64,000 nucleotides of DNA from Baia soyae. GTDB taxonomy: Bacteria; Bacillota; Bacilli; Thermoactinomycetales; Thermoactinomycetaceae. Shown piece after piece: positions 53,801 through 62,278 of this stretch (the stretch's first letter is position 1; every line of letters starts with the position of its first letter). The position numbers were made by a program, and so were the translations under genes. Location: positions 62,001 through 126,000 of the forward strand of contig NZ_SLXV01000001.1 of the NCBI RefSeq assembly GCF_004341445.1. Direction: 5' to 3'. The notes beneath the pieces were generated by a model. That model made no database searches. It was not told where the DNA came from and saw nothing but the letters and a program-made list of their open reading frames with translations.

Positions 53801-54402
53801 ACAAGCGACTTAGTGAGCGCCTAGAGTTCTTGAAAACACAAGAAGCCGATTTGCTAGATGCCAAACGTTCCCTTTACGATCTCATCGCCCAAATCGAATC
53901 GGAGATGGGGAAACGCTTCTTAGACGTGTTCCAGCTTATTCGAGAAGAATTTTTAGATGTGTTTGTGAAGATGTTTGGCGGGGGTCGCGCCGATCTGCAA
54001 TTAACGGATGAGGAGAACCTGTTAGAAACTGGGATTGAGATCGTGGCTCAGCCGCCGGGGAAGAAGTTGCAACAACTTTCCTTGTTATCCGGAGGGGAGC
54101 GTTCTCTAGTAGCGTTGGCTTTACTATTTGCCGTATTAAGAGTGAAACCTGTCCCATTTTGCTTTTTAGATGAGGTGGATGCGGCACTGGATGAGGCAAA
54201 CTTAACCCGTTTCGTCCAATATATGAAGGAAGCTGCTGTGAAAACCCAATTCATCCTCATTACCCACCGCAAACACACGATGGAAGGTGCAGACGTACTG
54301 TATGGAATTACCATGCAAGAATCGGGAGTGTCCAGTCTGGTATCTGTGCGGATGGAAGATTATGATGATAGTAGTAAAGAAGTAGCTGCAACGATGAGTT
54401 AG
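50809..54402 (+). CDS. smc: Chromosome segregation protein SMC
   Basis: A 1197-residue condensin ATPase. Walker A GPNGSGKSN is near residue 32. Two long coiled coils flank a hinge (about 515-680, with FLPLDVI and GGGMTGGSR), and the C-terminal head has the LSGGE signature and Walker B FLDEVDAALDEAN. ATG 50809 (MYLKRLEMSGFKSF) is 6 bases after GGGGAGG; ATG 50803 adjoins that site directly. It compacts and separates sister chromosomes with ScpA and ScpB. ftsY follows 11 bases later. Confidence 0.96.
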   Translation: MYLKRLEMSGFKSFANRTELEFVPGITAVVGPNGSGKSNVTDGIRWVLGEQSAKSLRGSKMEDVIFAGSDTRKPVGFCEVAITFDNTERKLPLDYTEVTVARRVYRSGESEYLLNKQTCRLKDINELFMDTGIGKEAYSMIGQGKIEEIMSSKSEDRRAIFEEAAGIVKYKSRKKEAEKKLETTEQNLARIHDLIHELDGQVGPLAEQSEKAITYKELKSELEQVEIGLYVHKIEDIHGKWQSSAQEVKRRKEEQAILSAELNKREVYLQEIKMQVDECEVRLEQVQGELLKASEDLEKAEGQREVWLERGRNREVTKQQLQERQAALQEEEARLKQEMSELQERLSVKEAESQAAEAELQAILEQMKLTVQEASTPLQEVVQQIQECNNEVITLKSERQFVEQQRIELAERLSSLMDHLSESYEQREDIEEKEESSHKQLQEVKSTLEQKREEVGKVVEKRNTLQEEEKSLSHQNRVLEQKYHRTRSQYDVLKDMEAEHAGFFQGVKEILLASDRGHETLSGVRGAVAQLVHVSEKYEVAMETALGGALQNVVVQDEQTGRHAIQFLKDRRLGRATFLPLDVIQPRVLPSRDVERIQKLNGFIGIAKDLVSCEPEYQGLVENLLGLVVVAQSLEDANQLARTLQYRYRIVTLDGDVVNPGGGMTGGSRQNNKSNLLGRTRQLEELEGELHEQKQEWDSVQADLQTTTEQRTQLEKDWEELRTEGEQLRLQEQQMESTLRESQTQLRNLEKTIEQGEQQQHIVDEKTMELEERTEEIEQELVVLEEKKKSLSEKRKELEELRKQEVDAKAEANEQVTEWRVTVAQLKQEIRNHKENMTRIQGDLSRNQKQQKQIEKEQMELGERGELNQQELDQLSVQIDQLREQKIAIQEKLSGVRGTRDEQVRERNELEHEVHQAQSTIRKQEEQLRDLEIRVNRLDVELNHLLQKLAEEYEVSFERAKEMYGAPEEPNQAERKVRSLKQQIAGLGEVSLGAIEEYKRLSERLEFLKTQEADLLDAKRSLYDLIAQIESEMGKRFLDVFQLIREEFLDVFVKMFGGGRADLQLTDEENLLETGIEIVAQPPGKKLQQLSLLSGGERSLVALALLFAVLRVKPVPFCFLDEVDAALDEANLTRFVQYMKEAAVKTQFILITHRKHTMEGADVLYGITMQESGVSSLVSVRMEDYDDSSKEVAATMS

Positions 54403-54413
54403 GAGGCACAAGT

Positions 54414-55406
54414 GTGAGTTTTTTTAAACGATTAAAAGAAAGTGTATCAAAAAGCACGGAATCCGTTACCCAAAAGTTTTTATCAGGTTTGAGTAAGACA
54501 AGCACCAATTTAGTAGGTGCGATGGGGGACCTATTTCGCAATCGAAAAAAGATTGATGAAGATTTATTTGAAGAACTAGAAGAAATTTTAATCAGTGCAG
54601 ATGTAGGCGTTACCACCACGATGGATCTCGTGGAGCGATTACGTGGTGAGGTAAAAGCTCGCAAGATTACTGAACCGACGGAATTACAACCGCTCATGTC
54701 CGAAATGATTGCTGAGATCTTAGAAGAAGCATATGCCGGTAGTAAATTACAAATTCAAGAAGACGGCATGACCGTTCTCCTATTTGTTGGAGTAAACGGT
54801 GTAGGGAAGACGACGACCATCGGAAAGCTGGCCCATCGCTTCAAACAAGAAGGCAAAAAAGTGGTTCTAGCCGCTGGAGACACCTTCCGTGCCGGAGCGA
54901 TCGAACAGTTAGAAATCTGGGGTGAGCGAGCTGGAGTCGATGTGATTAAGCATCAAGAAGGCTCGGATCCAGCCGCCGTGATTTTCGATGCGATTCAGGC
55001 CGCCAAATCCCGAAAAGCAGACATTCTCCTCTGCGACACAGCTGGCCGTCTACAAAACAAAGTAAATCTCATGGAAGAGCTGAAAAAGGTACACCGTGTA
55101 GTCCAACGCGAAATTCCGAATGGCCCCCATGAAGTTATTCTCGTTTTAGATGCCACAACCGGGCAAAACGCCATGGTACAAGCCAAAACCTTTGGTGAAG
55201 CCGTAAACGTTACCGGCCTAGTGCTTTCCAAGCTCGACGGCACAGCAAAAGGTGGAATCGTTATCGCCATCAGCAACGAATTAAAGATTCCCGTCAAGTT
55301 CGTCGGACTCGGAGAAAAAGCTGATGACTTACAAGAATTTGACCGAGATCAGTTTTTACATGCATTGTTTAAAGATACAATTGAAGAAGATGAGAGTTTA
55401 GAGTAA
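54414..55406 (+). CDS. ftsY: Signal recognition particle receptor FtsY
   Basis: A 330-residue SRP GTPase. A short N-terminal A-like region is followed by the helical N domain and the G domain with GVNGVGKTTTIGKLA, DTFRAGA, DTAGRLQNK and TKLDGTAKGG. It docks Ffh-ribosome complexes at the membrane. It starts at GTG behind AGGAGG and is co-transcribed with smc, as in B. subtilis. Confidence 0.96.
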   Translation: MSFFKRLKESVSKSTESVTQKFLSGLSKTSTNLVGAMGDLFRNRKKIDEDLFEELEEILISADVGVTTTMDLVERLRGEVKARKITEPTELQPLMSEMIAEILEEAYAGSKLQIQEDGMTVLLFVGVNGVGKTTTIGKLAHRFKQEGKKVVLAAGDTFRAGAIEQLEIWGERAGVDVIKHQEGSDPAAVIFDAIQAAKSRKADILLCDTAGRLQNKVNLMEELKKVHRVVQREIPNGPHEVILVLDATTGQNAMVQAKTFGEAVNVTGLVLSKLDGTAKGGIVIAISNELKIPVKFVGLGEKADDLQEFDRDQFLHALFKDTIEEDESLE

Positions 55407-55421
55407 TCATAAACCCAAGTC

Positions 55422-55469
55422 CAAAGGGCTCCTACTAAAGCGGAGCTCTTTGAACTGTCCCGGGACAGT
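55422..55469 (+). other. Two consecutive hairpins after ftsY
   Basis: CAAAGGGCTCC pairs with GGAGCTCTTTG, and directly after it comes the perfect 16-base palindrome ACTGTCCCGGGACAGT (55454-55469). There is no T-run; this may be a 3'-end structure of the smc-ftsY mRNA. The next gene has its own promoter. Confidence 0.6.
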
Positions 55470-55537
55470 CTTCAGGTCTAAGTCAAGCCTTTCAAAATCC
55501 CTCTCAGCACTACCCAACAACTGTAAACCCAAAACAC

Positions 55538-55566
55538 TTGACACCTATATTCCAATCCTTTATAGT
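55538..55566 (+). promoter_or_regulatory. SigA promoter of ylxM-ffh
   Basis: TTGACA (55538-55543) and TATAGT (55561-55566) with 17-base spacing, 51 bases before ylxM. Confidence 0.85.
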
Positions 55567-55616
55567 TAATACCTGTAAATGTGATTGCCTTGACAGGCAT
55601 AAATGAGGTGACTCCC

Positions 55617-55949
55617 ATGCTGGAGCAAACCACTAAGATGAATCTATTGTATGACTTCTATGGCTCACTTCTCACGGAGAAACAACAATCTCTCCTCGAG
55701 CTATATTACTTAGAAGACTGGTCGCTCTCCGAGATTGCCGAACATCAAGGGACTTCACGTCAAGCGGTGTTTGAAGCGATTAAACGGGCACAAGTGACCC
55801 TTACTGATCTAGAAAATAAACTATCCTTAGTAACGAAACATAGAACACGCCAAGAGCTCATTGCAGAACTACGCACTCAGCTAGACGCTGATGCAAATGC
55901 CCGAGCTGTGGCTGAACCGATCATAACAAGATTATTAGAGATTGATTGA
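55617..55949 (+). CDS. ylxM: UPF0122 helix-turn-helix protein YlxM
   Basis: A 110-residue protein resembling sigma-factor region 4: LLTEKQQSLLELYYLEDWSLSEIAEHQGTSRQAVFEAIKRA. It is almost always encoded before ffh. In Streptococcus a YlxM homologue stimulates the SRP pathway. ATG 55617 follows GAGGTGA. Confidence 0.94.
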   Translation: MLEQTTKMNLLYDFYGSLLTEKQQSLLELYYLEDWSLSEIAEHQGTSRQAVFEAIKRAQVTLTDLENKLSLVTKHRTRQELIAELRTQLDADANARAVAEPIITRLLEID

Positions 55950-55974
55950 AAATAAAAGCTAGGGAGGTGTACGG

Positions 55975-57321
55975 ATGGCATTTGAAGGATTGTCTGAGCG
56001 ACTGCAATCAGTTATGTCGAAGCTAAGAGGTAAAGGAAAAGTTACCGAGGCCGATGTAAAAGAAGCAATGCGTGAAGTACGTCTCGCTTTACTAGAAGCC
56101 GATGTAAATTTTAAAGTAGTAAAAACGTTTATCGATCGGGTGAAAGAACGTGCGGTTGGACAAGAAGTACTAAAAAGCTTAACACCCGGTCAACAAGTGA
56201 TTAAAGTGGTCCATGAAGAGTTGACCGTTTTAATGGGTGGAGAGCAAGTTAAGTTAAATACAGCACCTAAGTCTCCAACGATTATTATGATGTCCGGATT
56301 ACAAGGGGCAGGTAAAACTACTCACACAGGAAAGCTTGCAAAGTTATTGCAAAAACAAAATCGACGTTCGCTTTTAGTGGCAGCAGACGTATACCGTCCA
56401 GCGGCGATTAAGCAGCTACAAGTCCTGGGTGAACAAATTGGTGCTCCCGTCTTTACTCTTGGTGACAAGGAAAGCCCAGTAAAGATTGCCACAGAGGGCG
56501 TAGCGAAGGCGAGAGCAGAAGGCTTTGATTACGTATTTATCGATACAGCAGGTCGCTTGCATATTGATGAAGAAATGATGGACGAGCTTCGTCAGATCAA
56601 GGCACAAACCGAGCCTCACGAAATTTTGTTAGTAGTCGATTCGATGACAGGTCAAGATGCGGTAAATGTAGCGGATCACTTTAACAAAGAGTTAGGTCTG
56701 ACAGGGGTTGTCCTCACTAAGCTTGATGGTGACACTCGTGGGGGAGCGGCACTTTCCGTTAAGTCAGTTACAGATTGTCCGATCAAGTTTGTTGGTTTGG
56801 GTGAGAAGATGGACGCAATCGAGCCTTTCCATCCAGACCGCATGGCATCTCGAATTCTCGGGATGGGTGATGTTCTCAGCTTGATCGAAAAGGCGCAATC
56901 AGCTGTCGATGAAGAGAAAGCACGCGAACTTCAAAAGAAGATGCGGACACAAAGCTTTACACTTGATGATTTCTTAGATCAAATTCAACAGATGAAGAAC
57001 ATGGGACCGCTTGAAGATATGTTGGCGATGCTCCCAGGTGCAAATAAGTTGAAAGGGGTCAAAGATCTCAACATCGATGAGAAAAAAATTGGACGAATCG
57101 AAGCCGTTATTCGTTCGATGACCCCGTCTGAGCGTGAACAACCAGAGATTATCAATGCAAACAGACGAAAACGGATTGCACTTGGTAGCGGTACTTCGGT
57201 ACAAGAAGTGAATCGTCTTCTCAAGCAGTTTGAAGATATGAAAAAGATGATGAAGCAAATGGCGCAAATGACCAAATCAAAGAAAAAGCGAAAAGGATTT
57301 AAGTTTCCTTTCCTTGGATAG
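55975..57321 (+). CDS. ffh: Signal recognition particle protein Ffh
   Basis: A 448-residue SRP54 GTPase. The NG domain has GLQGAGKTTHTGKLA, DVYRPAAIKQL, DTAGRLHID and TKLDGDTRGGA. The Met-rich M domain (about 300-430) binds SRP RNA and signal sequences, and the C-terminus is basic. GGGAGGTG precedes the ATG. It lies in an operon with ylxM and probably rpsP. Confidence 0.97.
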   Translation: MAFEGLSERLQSVMSKLRGKGKVTEADVKEAMREVRLALLEADVNFKVVKTFIDRVKERAVGQEVLKSLTPGQQVIKVVHEELTVLMGGEQVKLNTAPKSPTIIMMSGLQGAGKTTHTGKLAKLLQKQNRRSLLVAADVYRPAAIKQLQVLGEQIGAPVFTLGDKESPVKIATEGVAKARAEGFDYVFIDTAGRLHIDEEMMDELRQIKAQTEPHEILLVVDSMTGQDAVNVADHFNKELGLTGVVLTKLDGDTRGGAALSVKSVTDCPIKFVGLGEKMDAIEPFHPDRMASRILGMGDVLSLIEKAQSAVDEEKARELQKKMRTQSFTLDDFLDQIQQMKNMGPLEDMLAMLPGANKLKGVKDLNIDEKKIGRIEAVIRSMTPSEREQPEIINANRRKRIALGSGTSVQEVNRLLKQFEDMKKMMKQMAQMTKSKKKRKGFKFPFLG

Positions 57322-57371
57322 CGTGATATAATGGTGAATTTGTGAAACCCTAATTAGGAGGTGAAGAATCA

Positions 57372-57623
57372 ATGGCAGTGAAAATCCGTCTAAAACGCAT
57401 AGGTGCGAAAAAAGCTCCTTTCTACCGTGTAGTAGTTGCTGACTCTCGTGCTCCACGTGATGGTCGTTTTATCGAGGAAATCGGTTACTACAACCCGATT
57501 GCTCAACCAGCTCAAGTGAAAATTGATGCTGAAAAAGCGAAAAAATGGTTAGCTACTGGTGCTCAACCATCTGATACCGTACGTAACTTGTTCCGTAAAG
57601 AAGGTATCCTTGAATCAAAATAA
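57372..57623 (+). CDS. rpsP: 30S ribosomal protein S16
   Basis: An 83-residue S16, typical start [30 protein letters not shown] precedes the ATG. In B. subtilis khpA (ylqC) and ylqD follow; here rimM comes next after 34 bases. Confidence 0.97.
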   Translation: MAVKIRLKRIGAKKAPFYRVVVADSRAPRDGRFIEEIGYYNPIAQPAQVKIDAEKAKKWLATGAQPSDTVRNLFRKEGILESK

Positions 57624-57657
57624 TGATCCGATCCGATAGCGGAATAGGTGAACCGAT

Positions 57658-58185
57658 TTGAAAGAAGTAGAGTTTTTAAAAGTAGGCCGTTTTCTGGGCA
57701 CACATGGTATTCGCGGTGAAGTGAAGCTACTCTCAGAGACTGACTTTCCGGAAGATCGCTTTGCACCTGGACAGGTGTTACTGCTACAACATGCAACACT
57801 TACAACGCCACTCCCTTTGACTGTGGAGAAGAGTCGCCTTCATAAAAATGCTTACTTAGTGAAGTTCCAAGAATGGGATAACATCAATCAAGCAGAACCT
57901 TTCAAGGGGGGAACCTTTGTCGTTCCTGTAACAGATGTGGTCTCTCTTGATATGGAAGCAGGCGAGTACTACTTTAAAGATATTATTCACTGCGAAGTAT
58001 TCACAACAGAGGGACGCAGGGTGGGTAAGGTAAAGGAAATTTTAACCCTTCCAGCCAATGATGTTTGGGTCGTGGCGACAGCGGATGGGAAAGAGATCCT
58101 TTTACCTTATATTGATGACATTGTTAACGAGATCGATGTGGCTTCAAAACAGATTACGATTGAGTGGATGGAAGGACTGGAATAA
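57658..58185 (+). CDS. rimM: 16S rRNA processing protein RimM
   Basis: A 175-residue 30S maturation factor. The N-terminal beta-barrel (VGRFLGTHGIRGEVKLLSET) is followed by a PRC-barrel domain with EYYFKDIIHCEV and LLPYIDDIV. It starts at TTG. Its stop codon directly adjoins the TTG of trmD, so the two are coupled. Confidence 0.95.
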   Translation: MKEVEFLKVGRFLGTHGIRGEVKLLSETDFPEDRFAPGQVLLLQHATLTTPLPLTVEKSRLHKNAYLVKFQEWDNINQAEPFKGGTFVVPVTDVVSLDMEAGEYYFKDIIHCEVFTTEGRRVGKVKEILTLPANDVWVVATADGKEILLPYIDDIVNEIDVASKQITIEWMEGLE

Positions 58186-58938
58186 TTGGCACAGATTCGC
58201 TTTGATGTACTAACTCTTTTTCCTGAGATGTTTCATGGATTCTTATCTACTAGTATCATCCGTAAAGCTCATGAAAAAGGGCTCATTGAGACGAATGTAA
58301 CCAATTTTCGTCAGTTTGCCACCGATAAGCATCAGACTGTCGACGATACTCCGTATGGCGGCGGTGGAGGCATGGTGTTAAAGCCACAACCTCTATTTGA
58401 TGCAGTCGATCATCTACTTCAGGATGCTGTGAAGCGTCCACCGATTCTGTTGATGTCTCCACAAGGAGCTCCTTTTACGCAAAAGAAGGCAGAGGAGTTA
58501 GCAGGACACTCGCATCTGATGTTCCTTTGTGGGCATTATGAAGGATTTGATGAGCGGATTCGTCAAAACTTGGTGACGGAAGAGATCTCCGTAGGGGATT
58601 TTGTACTCACCGGTGGAGAACTCCCAGCGATGGTCATCATTGACAGTGTGAGTCGATTAATCCCTGGTGTACTTGGCAATCATGATTCGGCAGCGATGGA
58701 CTCGTTTTCAAACGGGCTTTTAGAGTATCCACATTACACGAGACCATCTGAATTTCGTGGTATGGAAGTACCTGATATTTTATTATCGGGTCATCATGCA
58801 AATATGGAGAAATGGCGCAGAGAACAGTCACTAAAGCGAACATGGACACGAAGGCCCGACCTTCTGAAATCAGCTCCGTTGACAGAAGAAGATCGGAAGT
58901 TCTTGCGAATGTTAGAGCAAAGAAAGCGATCTGAATAA
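58186..58938 (+). CDS. trmD: tRNA (guanine37-N1)-methyltransferase
   Basis: A 250-residue SPOUT methyltransferase that methylates G37 next to the anticodon and prevents frameshifting. Signature segments: [25 protein letters not shown] and [16 protein letters not shown], which build the trefoil knot. It starts at TTG with GGAAGG upstream inside rimM. Confidence 0.96.
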   Translation: MAQIRFDVLTLFPEMFHGFLSTSIIRKAHEKGLIETNVTNFRQFATDKHQTVDDTPYGGGGGMVLKPQPLFDAVDHLLQDAVKRPPILLMSPQGAPFTQKKAEELAGHSHLMFLCGHYEGFDERIRQNLVTEEISVGDFVLTGGELPAMVIIDSVSRLIPGVLGNHDSAAMDSFSNGLLEYPHYTRPSEFRGMEVPDILLSGHHANMEKWRREQSLKRTWTRRPDLLKSAPLTEEDRKFLRMLEQRKRSE

Positions 58939-58968
58939 TTGTGTTTCAGTAGTGGCTTATGTTAAAAT
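58939..58968 (+). promoter_or_regulatory. Promoter of rplS
   Basis: TTGTGT (58939-58944) and TAAAAT (58963-58968), spacing 18, starting right after the trmD stop. The 60-base leader up to rplS may hold an autoregulatory structure, CTTGAAG...CTTAAGG, which I cannot assign to a known ribosomal leader. Confidence 0.6.
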
Positions 58969-59031
58969 ATCTCCGTTCATGATTTCTTGAAGCGGATAAA
59001 AATACCTTAAGGAAGGGAGGCACAAACGATT

Positions 59032-59385
59032 ATGCATCCAATTTTGAAAAGCGTATCTGAATCTCAAATTCGTCAAGATATTCCTTTATTCCGTGCCGGT
59101 GATACTTTGAAAGTGCACGTGAAAGTAAAAGAGGGACAACGCGAGCGTATCCAGCTTTTTGAAGGCGTGGTAATCCAACGTCGTGGTGGCGGTATCTCTG
59201 AAACCTTCACCGTTCGTAAAATTTCTTACGGAGTGGGAGTAGAGCGTACTTTCCCAATCCATTCACCACGTATCGATAAGATCGAAGTATTGCGCCGTGG
59301 TAAAGTACGTCGTGCGAAATTATTCTACCTACGTAGCCTACGTGGTAAAAAAGCACGTATTAAAGAAATCCGTACTGAGAAATAA
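59032..59385 (+). CDS. rplS: 50S ribosomal protein L19
   Basis: A 117-residue L19 with [39 protein letters not shown] and [11 protein letters not shown]. It sits at the 30S-50S interface. AAGGAAGGGAGG precedes the ATG. Confidence 0.97.
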   Translation: MHPILKSVSESQIRQDIPLFRAGDTLKVHVKVKEGQRERIQLFEGVVIQRRGGGISETFTVRKISYGVGVERTFPIHSPRIDKIEVLRRGKVRRAKLFYLRSLRGKKARIKEIRTEK

Positions 59386-59400
59386 TAAGATCACACATAG

Positions 59401-59432
59401 AAAAGGGCTTGGGTTTCTAATCCAGCCCTTTT
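59401..59432 (+). terminator. Terminator of rplS
   Basis: AAAAGGGCTTGG pairs with CCAGCCCTTTT and is followed by more T-rich sequence. Confidence 0.88.
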
Positions 59433-59471
59433 ACTGTATATTTACTTACTAATGCTATATAGGAGGGATCT

Positions 59472-60083
59472 ATGGACGGTCAAAAGTTTATTCCACGTTC
59501 GGAGCGTACGAAACAGCAACCTCAGAATCAGTCTTCTCTTCCTTCGCGTTCACGACGTAATCGTGGGGAAGGAAATGGAAAAGGGAAGAGTGCATACCGA
59601 GATTGGGCGATCGCGCTCATTGCTGCTCTGGCTCTTGCTCTTCTAATTCGAGGATTTGTACTGGAGCCATTTCATGTTTCAGGTCCCTCTATGCAAGATA
59701 CTTTAGCTTCTAATGATAAAGTAATGGTAAATAAGTTGATCTACAAGGTGCGTGACCCGAAGCAGGGTGAAGTCGTTATTTTTCACAGTAAAGACAAGGT
59801 TGACTTAATTAAACGGATTGTGGCTCTTCCAGGAGAGACGGTAGAAGTGAAGAACAATCAGTTGTTGGTAAACGGAAAAGAAGTGAAAGAATCGTACTTG
59901 GGATCCTCTACCAAAACCACTGACTTTGCTCCTGTTAAAGTGCCAAATGGACAAGTATTTGTCCTAGGAGATAATCGTTCCAATAGCACGGATAGTCGAG
60001 TTTTCGGACCCGTTTCCACGAGTGAAATTGTAGGGAAGGCATCCTTCGTATATTGGCCGATGTCCCATTTTAAGGGTTTATAG
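59472..60083 (+). CDS. sipS: Signal peptidase I
   Basis: A 203-residue membrane serine-lysine protease that removes signal peptides. Catalytic S73 is in SGPSMQD and K114 in LIKRIVALPGE; a GDNRSNSTDSR box is near the end. One membrane helix (about 46-62) anchors it. A basic, disordered region of about 44 residues precedes the helix, longer than in many Bacillus SipS proteins. AGGAGGG precedes the ATG. The symbol is used generically; the paralogue class cannot be fixed. Confidence 0.94.
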   Translation: MDGQKFIPRSERTKQQPQNQSSLPSRSRRNRGEGNGKGKSAYRDWAIALIAALALALLIRGFVLEPFHVSGPSMQDTLASNDKVMVNKLIYKVRDPKQGEVVIFHSKDKVDLIKRIVALPGETVEVKNNQLLVNGKEVKESYLGSSTKTTDFAPVKVPNGQVFVLGDNRSNSTDSRVFGPVSTSEIVGKASFVYWPMSHFKGL

Positions 60084-60104
60084 TTTTTAATAGGATGTGG
60101 AAAT

Positions 60105-60998
60105 ATGAGTATTCAATGGTTTCCGGGCCATATGGCGAAAGCACGCCGGCAAGTGACAGAAAAACTAAAGTTGGTCGATGTGGTATTTGAATTATTAGAT
60201 GCGCGTTTACCCATTTCTAGCCGTAACCCGATGATGGGTGAGATTGTGTCACAAAAGCCACGAGTGATTCTCTTAACCAAATGTGATTTGGCAGATCCAA
60301 AAGCGAATAAGATGTGGGTAGAGTATTTTCGTGAACAAGGTGTTGGCGTACTAGAAGTCGATGCAAAGACAGGCAAAGGAGTAAACTTGATTCAATCCGT
60401 TACGGATAAACTCCTTCAACCATTATTTGAAACACGCCAGCGCAAAGGAATTCTAACACGTCGTGTGCGGGCGATGGTTTTAGGGATTCCCAATGTTGGA
60501 AAGTCATCTTTGATTAATCGATTGGCTAAGAGAGCAGCAACTGTAACAGGTGATCGTCCTGGTGTTACCAAAGCTCAGCAATGGATTAAAATTGGCCAAA
60601 ATCTAGAGCTGTTAGATACGCCTGGGATCTTATGGCCGAAGTTTGAAGATCATGGGGTTGGGCTTCGCCTTGCACTAAGCGGTGCGATCAAAGAAGAGAT
60701 TTTGCCGATTGAAGAAGTGGCAGTACATGGGATTGCTTATCTCAAAGAGCGTTATGCTACAGAGCTGATGACGCGTTATAAGCTACAGGATTCTGCTATG
60801 GAAGAAGAAGCTTATGATTTACTACAGGAGATCGGAAAAAAGCGCGGCTGTATCCAGCGTGGCGGAGTTGTAAATACCGAAAAAGCAGCTGAGATTTTCC
60901 TCAATGATTTACAAGGCGGCATGATTGGAAGAATCTCCTTTGAATATCCGGGCGATGAATTCTTTACAGCAGAACAGGGTGTACAACGAGATGAGTAG
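60105..60998 (+). CDS. rbgA: Ribosome biogenesis GTPase RbgA (YlqF)
   Basis: A 297-residue circularly permuted GTPase needed for late 50S assembly. Motif order is G4 (TKCDLADP), then G1 (GIPNVGKSSLINRLA), G2 and G3 (DTPGI), as expected. It begins MSIQWFPGHMAKA, which is diagnostic. It overlaps rnhB by 8 bases. Confidence 0.96.
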   Translation: MSIQWFPGHMAKARRQVTEKLKLVDVVFELLDARLPISSRNPMMGEIVSQKPRVILLTKCDLADPKANKMWVEYFREQGVGVLEVDAKTGKGVNLIQSVTDKLLQPLFETRQRKGILTRRVRAMVLGIPNVGKSSLINRLAKRAATVTGDRPGVTKAQQWIKIGQNLELLDTPGILWPKFEDHGVGLRLALSGAIKEEILPIEEVAVHGIAYLKERYATELMTRYKLQDSAMEEEAYDLLQEIGKKRGCIQRGGVVNTEKAAEIFLNDLQGGMIGRISFEYPGDEFFTAEQGVQRDE

Positions 60999-61767
60999 AA
61001 CCATCGCAGATTGGAAAGAGAGGCTCTCATCTTCAGAGGTAATAACGGAAGACGAACTGGCTGAACTACGCATAGATTCAAGAATGGGCGTTCAAAAACT
61101 CCTTCAATCCTACCTGAAACAGCAAGAGAGAATACAGGCTGAGCAGATTCGGGTTGAAGGAATGTGGCGGTTTGAGCGTCAATTATGGGCCCAGGGGAAG
61201 AGCTGGATTGCTGGAGTAGATGAAGCAGGTCGAGGTCCTTTAGCAGGTCCTGTGGTAGCAGCTGCTGTTATCTTACCATCCGACTTTGATGCAACAGGAC
61301 TAAATGATTCCAAGCAAGTGAAAAAGGAAGAACGGAATCGACTGCGCCAAAAGATTGAACAAGAAGCCATTACGATTGGTGTTGGAGTAATCGATGTACC
61401 TTACATAGACAAATATAATATTTTGCAAGCTACTTATCAGGCCATGCGCATCGCTCTCAGCCAGCTACAACCGATCCCTGACTTTATCTTAGGTGATGCT
61501 GTCAAGATTCCCCGAGTAACCATTCCCCAACACAGCATCATAAAAGGTGACGCTCAAAGCCACTCCATCGCAGCTGCCTCCATTATAGCCAAGACGACTC
61601 GAGACGAATATATGACCCAACTGGCAGACAAATATCCAGGCTATGGCTTTGAAAAACATATGGGATACGGAACCCCTGAGCACTTACAAGCGATCGAAGC
61701 ACTCGGAGTTACTCCTGAGCACCGATCTTCTTTTGCACCCGTTCAAGCAGTACTACGTTCAAGATAA
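60991..61767 (+). CDS. rnhB: Ribonuclease HII
   Basis: A 258-residue enzyme that removes ribonucleotides and RNA primers from DNA-RNA hybrids. The acidic site starts in AGVDEAGRGPLAGPV and continues in LNDSKQ and LGDAVKI, with SIAAASIIAKTTRD later. A helical N-terminal extension of about 65 residues is typical of Bacillus RNase HII. ATG 60991 lies inside the end of rbgA; the longer open frame upstream has no support. Confidence 0.95.
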   Translation: MSRTIADWKERLSSSEVITEDELAELRIDSRMGVQKLLQSYLKQQERIQAEQIRVEGMWRFERQLWAQGKSWIAGVDEAGRGPLAGPVVAAAVILPSDFDATGLNDSKQVKKEERNRLRQKIEQEAITIGVGVIDVPYIDKYNILQATYQAMRIALSQLQPIPDFILGDAVKIPRVTIPQHSIIKGDAQSHSIAAASIIAKTTRDEYMTQLADKYPGYGFEKHMGYGTPEHLQAIEALGVTPEHRSSFAPVQAVLRSR

Positions 61768-61854
61768 CGGGACCCCATTTCATCAAATAATTGACAGAAT
61801 TATACAACTTCTGGTAATCTACCCCTATAACGGTTTTCTTCGGAGGCGCTATGT

Positions 61855-62220
61855 ATGAAAGATGTGCGTAAACAAATAGGAACCCTAGGGGAAGAAGTTG
61901 CAGCACAGTTGTTAGAAGAAAAGGGTTATGAGGTTCTAACACGTAATTGGCGCTCCCAATTAGGTGAACTCGATTTAATTGTGACGAATCAACGAGATTT
62001 AGTATTTGTCGAAGTACGGACGACCACAAGCACTCGTTTTGGCTATGGCTTTCAGTCTGTAGATGGAAAGAAACAACAACAAGTCCGAAAGATTGCGCTT
62101 CAATACGTTCTCAACCACGTAAAACGCCCTTATTCCTTGCGATTCGATGTCATTTCAGTTCTCTTAAATCGCCAAACAGGACAAGCCATCGAGACAGAGC
62201 ATTTTGAAGGAGCGTTTTGA
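61855..62220 (+). CDS. yraN: UPF0102/YraN family endonuclease-like protein
   Basis: A 121-residue protein with a Holliday-junction-resolvase-like fold: GEEVAAQLLEEKGYEVLTRNWR, GELDLIV and DLVFVEVR, the PD-(D/E)XK-type core. Cellular role is not established. GGAGGCG precedes the ATG. Its usual neighbour is rnhB, as here. Confidence 0.92.
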   Translation: MKDVRKQIGTLGEEVAAQLLEEKGYEVLTRNWRSQLGELDLIVTNQRDLVFVEVRTTTSTRFGYGFQSVDGKKQQQVRKIALQYVLNHVKRPYSLRFDVISVLLNRQTGQAIETEHFEGAF

Positions 62221-62227
62221 AAAAGGA

Positions 62228-62278
62228 ATAAATAAAGCAAGGAGACCGGATATTGATAGGTCTCCTTGCTTTATTTAT
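62228..62278. terminator. Long bidirectional terminator
   Basis: A perfect 20-bp stem (62228-62247 with 62259-62278, containing GCAAGGAGACC) separates the convergent yraN and regulator genes and includes the regulator's stop codon. Confidence 0.9.

Noticed and set aside
58969-59031. Ribosomal protein L19 leader in the rplS 5' region
   Set aside because: A weak dyad is visible but I cannot match it to the known leader by eye; a covariance-model search would decide.
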